The notes beneath the pieces were generated by a model, which did no database searches, was not told the DNA's origin, and saw nothing but the letters and a program-made list of their open reading frames with translations. Positions 47,296-57,466 of a stretch of 64,000 nt of DNA are shown piece after piece (within the stretch, counting starts at the first letter, position 1; every line of letters starts with the position of its first letter). The stretch lies in contig CM070725.1 in assembly GCA_036346275.1 (NCBI GenBank), positions 34,720,104 through 34,784,103 of the forward strand, read 5' to 3'. Origin of the DNA: Otatea glauca (Eukaryota > Streptophyta > Magnoliopsida > Poales > Poaceae). Made by a program: the position numbers and the translations under genes.

Positions 47296-47560
47296 TAGCC
47301 GATTAGGACCCAACCCAAACACTTGAGGTGATATTTTTTTAGATACTTACCATTTATAGCCTTAGAAAACACCACACCTTCCAACATCTCCAAAATATAA
47401 GAATTACCATCTACAAGCCCATGAACTCTATACGGTCCTTCCCATATTGGAGATCATTTGCCAAATCGGTTATCTCTAGAGCTAACAGGCAATATAGTTT
47501 TTCAAACCAAATCAAAGGTGACGACTTTCTTTGTGGTTCGGCAGTGTTTCTTTTCTGTTA
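47296..47560 (-). pseudogene. Ty3/Gypsy integrase C-terminal remnant
   Basis: The minus strand reads KTILPVSSRDNRFGK, stop, SPIWEGPYRVHGLVDGNSYI, then FSKAINGKYLKKYH, matching the end of plant Gypsy pol (usual pattern W.P.WEGPY...LK.Y). The single stop replaces the conserved Trp (TGG to TGA). Upstream, the match breaks into the right PMD arm near 47560-47575, so the rest of pol is absent. This is what ties the structure to Gypsy. Confidence 0.7.
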
Positions 47561-49460
47561 AGAAGAGTGGCTATGAGTATCGGTTTATATACGAAGTTAT
47601 TAATAGCTGATAAGTGTATACTTACTTGGTTGTTGCTTCTCATAATCTGAGAAGGAAGGAGCTTTGACACCAAGGGTGCCCGATGAGTATCACGCCAAAG
47701 TCGTCACGGCAGGGGGTGGCCGCTTGCTGGATTGGCCGACGCCTGATGAGTCGACTGGCTTCTTTTCCGTTGCCTTGGTCTGCAAGATTGAGAAAAGCTG
47801 ATCAGTAAAAGTTAAGAAATGCTTGAAGATAATTGATGGGTAAAATCTAAAGTTAGCCGATACCTCACTGGTAATATTGACTATACTTGTGTTAGTACAG
47901 CCTGATGTGCTAGCGCTGCTGCTAGAGCTTGAACCACTATTTGTGGAGTTAGTGGACGCTGACTCGACGGGAGGTAAATCTAGAAAAAATTCGTCTACCA
48001 CAGCCGATACAGTGTGCTCCACAAGAAACAGAACCGCACAAATGCCAGACCACCGGTTGGTGAAGTTGCCTGCACTCCGGGTTTGCAAGACGAAGTGTGG
48101 TAGGCTTTGGAGTTGGAGATCATCGGCTATATGCAGGGCGATATTAGCACTAGACAAGTGACGAAGCCGATCCCTTGGCTTGATCCGATCAAAGAGCTAG
48201 AAGCTCGGGGGTACTTGGCTGAATCCCAGCTATTTGGTTTACACGGATGGATGATATAGCTCATAAGAGGGATGGTAAGTCTGATTTCTTGTATGTAAGC
48301 CGACAGATAGCACAGTTGGCGATAAGAAAATCTTGTACATATCCAATGTTTTCATGGGCATTTCATTATTGTTGGCTGCTAGCCGAAGGAACTATGGACA
48401 AGGAAAGCTGTCGACTTCTTTATAACTGAAAAAGTCATTTTGGCTAAAGTCTGTTTGATCGAGCTGGAAGAAAAAGGCTAGAAATTTTCTTGCTCCGATA
48501 GGGGTGAGTCTTGGTTGGGTGCAGGAGCAAAGGATGAATTTTTTGCCAAATGATTGGCTATGTCTAAACCCAGGCTCTTGGCCTTCTGGTGTTCTTTCTA
48601 AAGGGTAGGGAGTAATTTTAGTTGAGTCAATATTAAAAAGTTGGCTAAAGATACAATATAGCCAGACCTATATAAACCATAGAGGGCCACCAACATTACC
48701 CACTGAATGTTGGCCCAGTCCAGTGAAAAGTCGACTGCGAATCGCGTGCATCATCTAATATACCGCTCCTAGAAAAGCTTCATCATTGTTAGCTGACGGC
48801 CCTCAACTAATTGTTCCGCTATTACTTGATACACTTGTGTCGGCCCAAGTGACGCCCTGCAGAAGAGAAACCGATCTAACCACATATTCAGAAAGGCAAT
48901 GTGCTCCTTGTCCGATACTGGGCCGACTCCTTGGTTATTGCTAATATACTTATTCCAGCCTTCTCTCGTGAATTGAATTAGTTTATGTTGGGATTTGGCG
49001 CTGAAAGTCGATATCTAGTCCCTGTCTGGTCTCAAGCAACAGAGTTGTGCCACATCTAGGAGTGTTGGGCCGATTGGAACAGTTCTAAATATAAACACAT
49101 TTAGCATATCTAACCAGAAATAGCAAGCCGTGGTCACTAAGGGCTCGTTAGATTCTGGATCGGTTAACGACAATGGAAGACATTCAGTTATTCCCATCCT
49201 TTCTCATATTGGCCTCTTCTGGGCTGCTACCAGATTATACCAATTCTTCTAGCCCTTTAGTGCTGTCGGCTAAGCCCTAAAACTTTTACTCCATCCCTCT
49301 ATGTTATACTCAGGAGCCGATAAGTAGAGATAAGGTATTTCTTGTTCTATTACAGCCGATGGGTCAGTATTTCCTAACAGTCCTAACTAGTACTGGTTGT
49401 TACTATTGGGTATCGGGATGATGAGTACCTGGCTAGGATCCATTGAGCCGATGAGAAAGT
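47560..49460 (-). pseudogene. PMD gene copy (right arm), fuller N-terminal part
   Basis: On the minus strand an ATG near 49445 starts MDPSQVLIIP but meets a stop within 20 codons. Further down come EIPYLYLSAPEYNIEGWSKS, ATTA-like LVTTACYFWLDMLNVFIFRT, GPTLLDVAQLCCLRPD, and GVGPVSDKEHIAFLNMWLDR then FLFCRASLGPT, the characteristic PMD (aminotransferase-like) motifs. Sequence toward 47640 matches the left arm. Many stops and frame changes. It retains the N-terminal region that the left copy has lost, but lacks the coiled-coil 3' exons. Confidence 0.65.
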
Positions 49461-50485
49461 TGTACGGGGTTGACGAAGGTTGCTGATCAGGAGTTTGCAG
49501 TATGAAGGTTTAAGTTGAAGTCGATGGCAGAGGTTCTGAGAGCTCGAGCGTGTGAAAATAACGGGTGAATGAGCCTCATATTTATAGAGGTTAAAAAAGG
49601 TGAAAAGGCGGGAAGGTTTTTTGGCGGGATACGAGCGGTTAATGGAGAAGATACGCGTCTCAAGATTTTATGGCGCCATAAATGGAGCGGTTACCAATAA
49701 GAATATTGCGCTAAGCCGATGGTATAAAAGCCGATGAAGAAGATTTTTGGAAGATAACACACTATCTCTCAAAAATAGGAGGCATATGTTTGCACCAGAA
49801 TTTGGCAAGGCATGGACAATTTGTCAGGGCTAAGGATAAAAGGGATATTTTTGGCCGATATCGGTTAAGAAAGGAAAAGTTAAGTTAAAGATAGAATTAT
49901 GACCAATATTGATTCAAACATGGGAATTTTATCCGTGTAAAGACCGATACAGATCATGGTTGATAACACATCGGAGTAGGATACAATCGGTCGATGCTTT
50001 ATAAATGATTGCCAAGGATGAGCAAAAAGAACAACCCCAATCAATCAAACAATTCGCATTTACTTCCTTTTTATTTCCCTGTCAACTAGGAGTAGCTCTA
50101 TAATTTAGAATATTTCTTTTAATCCAATTTTGATCAATAAAGTTGCGCATCGCCGATTGTTGGTCATCCTCGATTACGCCAATCAGGTTTGGTTTTCTCC
50201 GATCTTGTTGCGCATCGCTTTTTTCGGGAAAGTCTACCTTTATAAACCATCTAATCAGCCCTAACCCAGCTTTTTAGACTTATTGTTATCTTTGATTTGA
50301 TCGGCTTTTTATAGCTGTTTAGATCTTTGCCGATTGTCACACTAGATTGGCTTTGAGCGTATTTTTTCATCTATTTTGCCGATTGCAAGATCAAATCGAC
50401 TGGCACGCCTTGAACCCTTTGAACCCGGCGTTCTCGTGTGTTTGAGCCGATCAATCATTCGTCACATTTTTCGGTGTCAACACAT

Positions 50486-52774
50486 TCCTAGTGATTGTAG
50501 TGCTTGATTATCTCCTTAGGATGGCAACACTTAATTAGACTTAGATTGTTAGTACCATTAGTAAAACCTAGACAACTTAGGCTCTAATTGTTCAAAATTA
50601 TAATTGTTGTCATACTTACTCATTAATTGTATTTGAGACAAAAGAACTTTAAAAACCTCCTTTTTCAACCCGCTCTAGTTGGTTATCATTGATACTACAC
50701 TTGTCCCACTGAGATTTTGCGGGGAATAGACCCCAATAAAAACATATATTTGAATAACATCATTTAGACATAACTAAAAATGCACCAATTTACACCAATA
50801 CAAGTATATATCAGGGGATAACAGGGAATGGGGATAGATTACGCATTCCCTTACCCATCCCATGTAGAGGTGGTAGACAAATTCTCCTTGTACCCATCTC
50901 TTAGTAAAGGAATTCCCCAAACTTAGCTGGAGAATGGATCTCATTGCCATCCCTAGCATGGTGTAAAAGAAGAAGCCGCTATAGGACAGTATACCATTGA
51001 ATACCCCAACTGACTGTATAGGAACGAGCCATCTGATTAGGCACAATCAAACGAATCGCCACACCTATTACACATCCTTGCTCGCCAACATCCCTGAAAT
51101 GCGCGGCTACTCATTAACCTCCTCTTGCGTGGCCACCTTGGCCTGTTGTGCCTCACCTAGGCAACCTCCTCCTGCATGGCCACCCTAATGACCTCCTCTC
51201 ACACAGCTGCCCCTGGCTGCTTTGTGTCACCCTGGCGAACTCACGGGCACCACCCTCTTGTTCGTTGCCTTGGTGACCCCCTCCCACATGACCATCCTGG
51301 TGAGCTCTTCTCGCGCGGGCATTGATAACCTCCTCTTGCGTCGTCCTGGAGAGCAGGCATCAAGTTTCAAACCACATGTTCCAAGTTTCAATTACAAGTT
51401 TCATGCAAGTTTCAGTTAGTTTCATTTTCGCGTGTTTCATCAGAGTTTCAACAGGTTACAGCATGTTCCAACTGAAGTTTCAGTAGGTTTCATCAAGGTT
51501 CATCATATTTCATAAGAGTTACAATGTGTTTCATCAAGGTTTAAGATTTTTTAAGGGAAAAACATCTCATCCCAAATACAAGTTTCAACGTGACAACAAG
51601 CTTGAAGTTTTAGCTACATAGGTTTCAACACATTTCATCGATGTTTCATATTTAAGTTCACATTTCGCATGAGTTTCAAGTGGTTTCAGGTTCCAAAAAT
51701 GCAAGTTTAATCTAAGTTTCAGGTTAAAGTTCAAGTTACATGTTTCAGGTGGTTTCAGGTTTCAAAACGCAAGTAGCATAAGGTATCTTGTTCCAAAATG
51801 CATGTTTCAACATGTTTCAGTGGTTTCAGGTGGAAATCAAGCAAAAGACATTCCATTTCAATGCAAAATAGAAAAAAATGAATAAAAATTGGAAGAAACG
51901 AGCCAAAATTATACAAATTTTAACAAAAATAAAAGGTTCAAAGAGATGCAGTGGATTGAGAAAAAGGGAACAACGATGACACCCAAATTTATTTAGGGTT
52001 GGCAGCGGTTCCGTTGATCTAGCATCTCGAGAGACCATCCCCTTGTCAACTCCTTCATAAATTTTTTTGGCCGAGATGATTTTGTCACAAGGATAAAATG
52101 TATTCTTTATGAGGCTACGTCAATCCTGTCATTGCTTGCACTCCCTACCAGCGTAGTTTAGCCTGCCTACAATCGTCGTTCTTGCACCTGCTCGCCACCA
52201 TGCTGCCACACCCACCTGCTGGCTCCATTGTGGCGCCCGCTCCCCCTCCCCACACCTCCTCACCTTCCCGCGGTAGCCATAGACGTGCCCTACGCACTTA
52301 GCCGCAAGGGGTGGGCTTAGCAAATTAGACGGAGTGGATAGGGATTGAAGAGACAGAGAGAGTGGAGCCGGGAAATTTTGGTTTGTGTGGTGATAGTTTC
52401 TAGATAAGGATATGCCGGTGAACAGATGGCTTGCAAAAAGTCAATTTGACACATGATATCTGTCCTGTTGTTTGGTCTATCAATGCTATATTGTTCCGTA
52501 GTACTTCTGAAGAAAAAAACGCACCATACAAACCAACCGATTACTGGCTACAAACCCTTGTACCACAGCTACGCTAAACTTCGTCACCCAACCAAAAACT
52601 CGCCGATAACCTTTCATGCATTTAGCAGATATCTCGTAGCACTCTTTGCCGTTCTAAGCAAAGCATTACCCACAAATAAACCATCCACGAACAACAGTAA
52701 GAATCTTCTTACAAGTTACAGTTACCTACACTACAAACACGAAGCATCGTAACCCTCGTTTACAAGACCGATGA
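50486..52774. other. Intergenic; degenerate gtttca-rich tract
   Basis: No gene. A degenerate short repeat dominated by the words gtttca and aagtttca fills 51360-51840. Upstream, 51115-51345 repeats cctcctcttgcgtggccac-like blocks several times. The segment 50800-50960 (gggataacagggaatggggat and mirrored parts) resembles hAT subterminal DNA without definable ends. Confidence 0.45.
51360..51840. repeat. Degenerate gtttca-type short tandem repeat
   Basis: Dozens of gtttca/gtttcat/aagtttca words at irregular 10-20 bp spacing over about 480 bp. Not a clean microsatellite; probably an old minisatellite. Confidence 0.6.
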
Positions 52775-53289
52775 GTGACGATTAGACCTTGGAGTTGGGT
52801 CGTGCCGGCGGCACAACCTCAAGCCCAACGGGCTTCGGGCCACAGCGTGCCGTGCCTGCTCGATATAGCCATCTCGCCGTGACGTGCTAGTCCGACTTGT
52901 CTTTAGTGAGGCCTAGGCATGGCCTAAGGCACACCGTGCCGCTGTAGTGCTGCGCCTACCCAGACCTTGTCCTGTTAGACATGTGGAGTCATGGATGCCG
53001 CCGCCGTCGGTCTGTCGATGTGGACGGCATCAAGGATGAGGAGTGAGAGTCGGTCGCCGGCAAGGATCCAGTACATATAATTATTTGAGAGAAAAAAGAA
53101 CTAAATTTTATTCATCCATTGGGTATAGATACAAAGTTAATGTCTCATTAAAATCCTTACGCTCCAGAGTGGGGTTCCGATAGTAAGGAAAATTATACAG
53201 TAATAACATGTATACATATTGTTTATATGTTCTAGGCCAACGTACGTCTGCACGATCTCAAGATCATCCGGTTGATGTTGTTGTCGCTC

Positions 53290-53580
53290 TTTTGCCGATT
53301 CTCAGTCCTTGACGCAGGTGATTACCTCCACCACCTTGTGCGGAGGGATGACCTCATTTCTTCAATTATATTCTCTCTACCATATTGAATGTCGGTGGAC
53401 ACCGTAACTAGTAGAACATCTCGTATGAAATGGCATAGCACATAAAATATCTACTTGTTCTTCCACCACTCAAGCAAGTCTATCTTGACTTCACTAGCAA
53501 GATCAGGATCGGTGCTTGCAAAATCATGTTCCAGATAGTGGTTTAGCTCTGAGACAGAATTCCACTTTGGGTGCGTGAGA
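53290..53580 (-). pseudogene. hAT transposase C-terminal dimerisation region remnant
   Basis: The minus strand reads ISELNHYLEHDF then DLASEVKIDLLEWWKNK, a stop, and VSTDIQYGRENIIEEMRSSL, followed in another frame by VEVITCVKD. This follows the hATC pattern of RICESLEEPER/DAYSLEEPER-like transposases (WW, VS, II-EE-R, LxxKDW). One stop and at least one frame change. Confidence 0.7.
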
Positions 53581-53759
53581 CTGAGAATTTTTCACAAGTG
53601 GGCTATCACGCTTGTCTTGCCTTGTTGCTCGACTTTGACCAATTTTTTCGTCTCTTTGCTTAGTACCAAAGCACTAAATGGAGCAAAGTGATCATTGTTC
53701 GCCTGTTCGCCTTCACCTGTGGCTACTCCTCCTCCCTAGTCCTCCCCATTCCTCTCCTT

Positions 53760-53990
53760 GCCGGCTCCCTCTCCACCAAACCCCTCCTCGTCGAATCCAC
53801 CCTTATCTTGCCAGACCCCATGCCCCCTCCGCTCCGGCTCCCCCTCCACTGATTTCCTTCCACGCCGGACCCCACATCCCCTCCATTTTGGCTCTCCCTC
53901 CATCGATTCCCCTCCTCGCTGAACCATGTGTCCCCTCTTCTCCGACTCTCCCTCTATCGATTCCCCTCCTCGCCAGACCTTGCGCCCTTT
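53760..53990. repeat. 54-bp minisatellite, about four units
   Basis: Units recur at 53-54 bp: cagaccccatgcccc (53812), ggaccccacatcccc, tgaaccatgtgtcccc and cagaccttgcgcc, separated by ctccctcyatcgattcccct-like blocks. It lies inside the hAT element; the proline-rich ORF over it is probably not a gene. Confidence 0.75.
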
Positions 53991-54571
53991 GCTCCCCCCT
54001 TTGATTCTCCTCATGATGCCTGCCACCACTTGCATCGCCCACCGGTAGTGCATTAGCTTCGTCTGCGAGACAAGATAGGGGACAACCGCCAAGAAGGTGG
54101 TAGATCTGGGCTGGATGCGAATGGAATGGGAGTAGGGTCCTCGCGTCCGACGAGCCGACGACAACAACCACGACGAGGTACACCATCTCTCCCCTCTCCA
54201 ACTACTCCCTCGTCTTACCATCCCTTGCCATTGACATGACATCAAAAGCCCAGTCGTGCCACACCCCACTGTTGTACCGCCGCCATGCCTCCATGCCGCT
54301 CGGCCCGCCATGCCACCATCGTGATAGCCCGGCCCAACTAGTGTGTCATGCCGCCTGATGAGTCTTCGTTCTAGGTCCAACATGGCCTAGCGTTGGAGTT
54401 GTGCTGACCTAGCCCGTCACGTGTCGTGCCCATACCGTGCTTGGGCCATGGCGTGTCGACCGAGCCTTGAGGTGGCCCAGGAAAACCCTGACCAACTCCG
54501 ACGCCTAGTGACGATGGTTCACCACGATGTGGAAATCTAGCAAAAGACGCCTGAAAAACAATAGTACGCAA

Positions 54572-54811
54572 CAGCGGCGGAACTAGAAAATTTCTAATGG
54601 GTGTGCCCATGCCGCCGCTCGTCCCGCCCCCACGTTACCTCCCGCGCTGCCGCTCGTCCGAGCCGCTTGCCACGTCACTCGTCCGCCCCGCGTTCTTGCC
54701 ACGCCGCCGCCCCGCGCCACCGTGACGCCATCGACGCTTGGCTGCGCGCCGCCGCACGTCCACACCGCTTGGCTGGAAGTAGCTCGCGTGACACCCCTAA
54801 TTCCGCCTCTG
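54572..54811. mobile_element. Short GC-rich MITE, hAT-like ends
   Basis: About 240 bp with inverted ends cagcggcggaactag and (reverse complement) cagaggcggaattag. Flanking octamers gtacgcaa and gtgtgcac match at five of eight, so the TSD is weak. The ends resemble those of the element at 58523-59524 (cagtggcgaatccag). The interior is GC-rich, with cgccgc words and no gene. Confidence 0.5.
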
Positions 54812-54934
54812 GTGTGCACAGCACAAAGCCCACGCACTGCACTGCATTAGACACGCCCTAAACAATAGCCCCGCACCGGCCCCTGAATAATCCTCTACTA
54901 ATCCCGAAGACTTCGGACGGGAGCACTTGGCGTG

Positions 54935-55304
54935 GTGGCTCGAGCTGCGAGCCGAGCCGAAAAAATATTTACGCTTAGGTCCTTTTTCAAGAAAAAAAAT
55001 TACGTTCGGGTCCTTTTCTGAAAAAAAATTACGATTAGATTCTTTTTCCCGAAAAAGAATATATATTACGTTTAGGTCCTTTATGCGTTTTTAAGACTTG
55101 CGCTTGGGTCCTTTTCCATAAAATCAAAATTACGTTTAGGTCCTTTTCGGGAGAAAACGATCGGATCCTTTTCCCGAAAAAACATACATTTTTCCCGTTT
55201 TTTTACCATTACGTTTAAGCCCTTTTTCCGAAAAAACAAAATTCTCGATTTTCTCGTGTGGAGAGCGGCGCCCGCGGCGTGGCACGCCGCGTATAGATTT
55301 CTAG
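54935..55304 (+). repeat. Helitron-like repeat, copy 3
   Basis: Same block order as 21800-22722. This copy keeps a perfect hairpin, gcggcgt-ggc-acgccgc, followed by ten bases and then CTAG and T at 55301-55305. It is the best evidence for a Helitron-type 3' end in this family. Confidence 0.55.
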
Positions 55305-57466
55305 TAGAATCTATACTCCTTTATAATGCACGTAAACATTCTTTTCTATATCCACCCCAAATAGTGTATCCCACTAGAGATGGGTCAACATTCGTGCACC
55401 CAGCGAAACGTCCCTAGAAACTTGCCTCCATCAAAATTAACCTCTGAGATCTTTCCTCAACTTTACTCACCCACATCCGATGGCCATTATTTAGTGTGTC
55501 TAATCATCCCTATGGCCCACAACAGACCTCCCCCACCTACATATTTAGAAGGAGAGCGAATCAAACAAGGAAATAAATAAGGAGGATCCGCATGCAAGGA
55601 AACCAGACTTGAATTTTTTACTGGCCAAAATTGTACGTACTACATATTTGGAACCAGTGCGAATCAAATAAGGAAATAAACAGGGAGGATCCGCATGCAA
55701 GGAAACAAGACTTGAATTTTTTATTGTCCTGGCATTGTGATAGTATTTTTTTTGAATATGACCCTTCTCGAGACTTTTTTACGGATCTAACCCCATAGAG
55801 CCTAATTTCAAGCACGAAGAGCTACTGAATTTTGTTTTCATTTTTATCTAAGGAATCAACGATCTCGTGAGTCTTTGCTTAATTTTTTCAATTTTTCTCG
55901 GAACCATGTAGTGTGAGCCTTTATTTAATTTTTATCTTTTTCCTTGCGGATCCAAATACGGCGAGCGCAGCTGATTTTTTTCATATTTTTCAAATCATCA
56001 CTGTGGCCCACAATGCACCTTCCTCACCTCCAAAGATCAACAAGGAAAAGCGAAACAAAATCAAGGGAAACAAACGTCCCGAAAAGGACCATACATTACG
56101 TCTTTGGGAAAAGGAAACGGGAGATGGGGCGTATGGCGGGAGATTGCAGCTGCGGTAAGGCGTATGATCGGGAGAACGATATCCGCAATGGCTCCACGGT
56201 CGCCATCGGTGGCTTTGCCGACGCGACGAGGTTCTTCGGCACCGACCTCGGCCGCCGTGCCTCTGCAAATTTATAATTTAAATTCTTTTGAAAATAATTT
56301 TATTAAGTACAAAATAATCGAAAGTTTTTTGGCTCCACTGCCGCCATCGGTGGCTTTGCCGACGCGGCGAGGTTCTTTGTCGGCGACGACCACACGCCGT
56401 GCCTCAACAAATTTATAATTTAAATTCTTTTGAAAATAATTTTATTAAGTACAAAATAATCGAAAGTTTTTTTGAGAAATTTTCTATAATTTTTTAACCT
56501 AATGTGCTATCTTTTCAAAAATCCTTCTATATTTAAAAAAAATGAAGGCAACCCACATGTAGCTTCTTCTAGTCTTGACTTCGGATCGTAGAAGTTTCTT
56601 CTCTTCCTCCTCCATTAAAGCAAGAAAGAAGCTCCAAAGCTTCATCAACCCCGCATCAAATCTCCTTTTTCCATCTATGGTGTTAATTCCTCAAATTTCG
56701 TGCTCTATTGCCAAAATTTCATCCCAATCTGATTTGATCCCAAATTATGGTTTCCATAAATATGCTTGTTTCGGCTATAAAGGCGATTGAGCTCTCTCCA
56801 CCCCATCGCATTGCGTAAATCCCCAAGTGCTCCATTTTGTAAAGATCGCCGGATTTTGGAGGTAACCCAAGCTATCACCATCATCTTTCCCCGCGAAATT
56901 CACCGCAACCGTGACTCCTCCCCCGCAGGCGCCGGTGCCGGCGATCTCGCCGCACCAGTGCCGACGATCTCGCCGCACCAGTGTCGACCCACTGCGACCG
57001 GTCGGCCACCCCTGGCCTTCCCTCTCCCTTGCGCTGGCCAAGCCCAGACAGCACGCTGTGCTATCTGTGAAAGATACAAAAAAATAATCTAAAATCATAA
57101 AATTCTTTTTTCTTTCTTTTTCTTGATTTAAAATCTTTTGGGAGCCTATTTTCGCCCATTCGACATCCATTTAGTTCTATTTTTCTTTCTAAATTCATTT
57201 AAAATTTAAAATTTCTCTTTTATTATTAAGTATTGTATTCATACTTATTTTCTCATTTAATTGATAAACGAATGTACTATCGACATAGCGTTAGCATAGT
57301 TACTATACTAGTAATAAATAACGCACCGAAACAAAAGCCAAGCGCTGCTCTGCGCGGCGCATTCGCTTCGCTTTCTGCCACCTATCCCTTCCCCTCTGCA
57401 GTCGCGAGCACAACTCGCCACCTCCGAGCTCTGCTCCGCCACCCTGTGGTGCCCCCCTCGTACACC
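55305..57466. other. Intergenic and 5' flank of the RCC1 gene, with two tandem duplications
   Basis: No supported gene. A 103-bp duplication lies at about 55547-55735 (gcgaatcaaayaaggaaata twice; ggaggatccgcatgcaagga twice). A 142-bp duplication lies at about 56195-56478 (catcggtggctttgccgacg and tttaaattcttttgaaaata twice). The segment 56560-57080 reads like a transposon UTR or LTR fragment but has no definable ends. DNA just upstream of 57467 should contain the RCC1 gene's 5' UTR and promoter. Confidence 0.5.

Larger units (their letters stand above)
44235..50485. mobile_element. Ty3/Gypsy-derived inverted duplication with two convergent PMD gene copies
   Basis: The left arm (about 44235-46025) and right arm (about 47560-50485) are inverted copies: gaacaccagg...ggcgtgcca near 44278 mirrors its partner near 50411, and the match runs inward to ttaacagaaaagaaaca at 46001 and its mirror near 47572. 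The left arm lacks what the right arm has at about 48880-50040. The centre holds a Gypsy integrase C-terminal scrap (minus) and the 3' exons of the left PMD gene (plus). Simplest reading: a Gypsy element with an antisense PMD gene downstream of pol, whose 3' end was duplicated in inverted orientation. Gypsy elements with antisense extra ORFs are known in the Tat/Grande/Retand lineages. No clean LTR pair or TSD found. Confidence 0.65.
52783..54507 (-). mobile_element. hAT element with transposase C-terminal remnant
   Basis: 1725 bp with perfect 8-bp duplications gtgacgat at 52775-52782 and 54508-54515. Ends are inverted relatives: left tagaccttggagttgg, right (reverse complement) taggcgtcggagttgg. 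Subterminal regions on both sides are rich in cgtgcc/ggcacg and ggccta words. It holds a hATC remnant (53290-53580, minus) and a 54-bp minisatellite. The N-terminal and catalytic parts of the transposase are gone, so it is non-autonomous. Confidence 0.85.

Noticed and set aside
53678..54383. Proline-rich plus-strand ORF and glycine-rich minus-strand ORF over the same region
   Set aside because: Both are products of the 54-bp minisatellite inside a hAT element.
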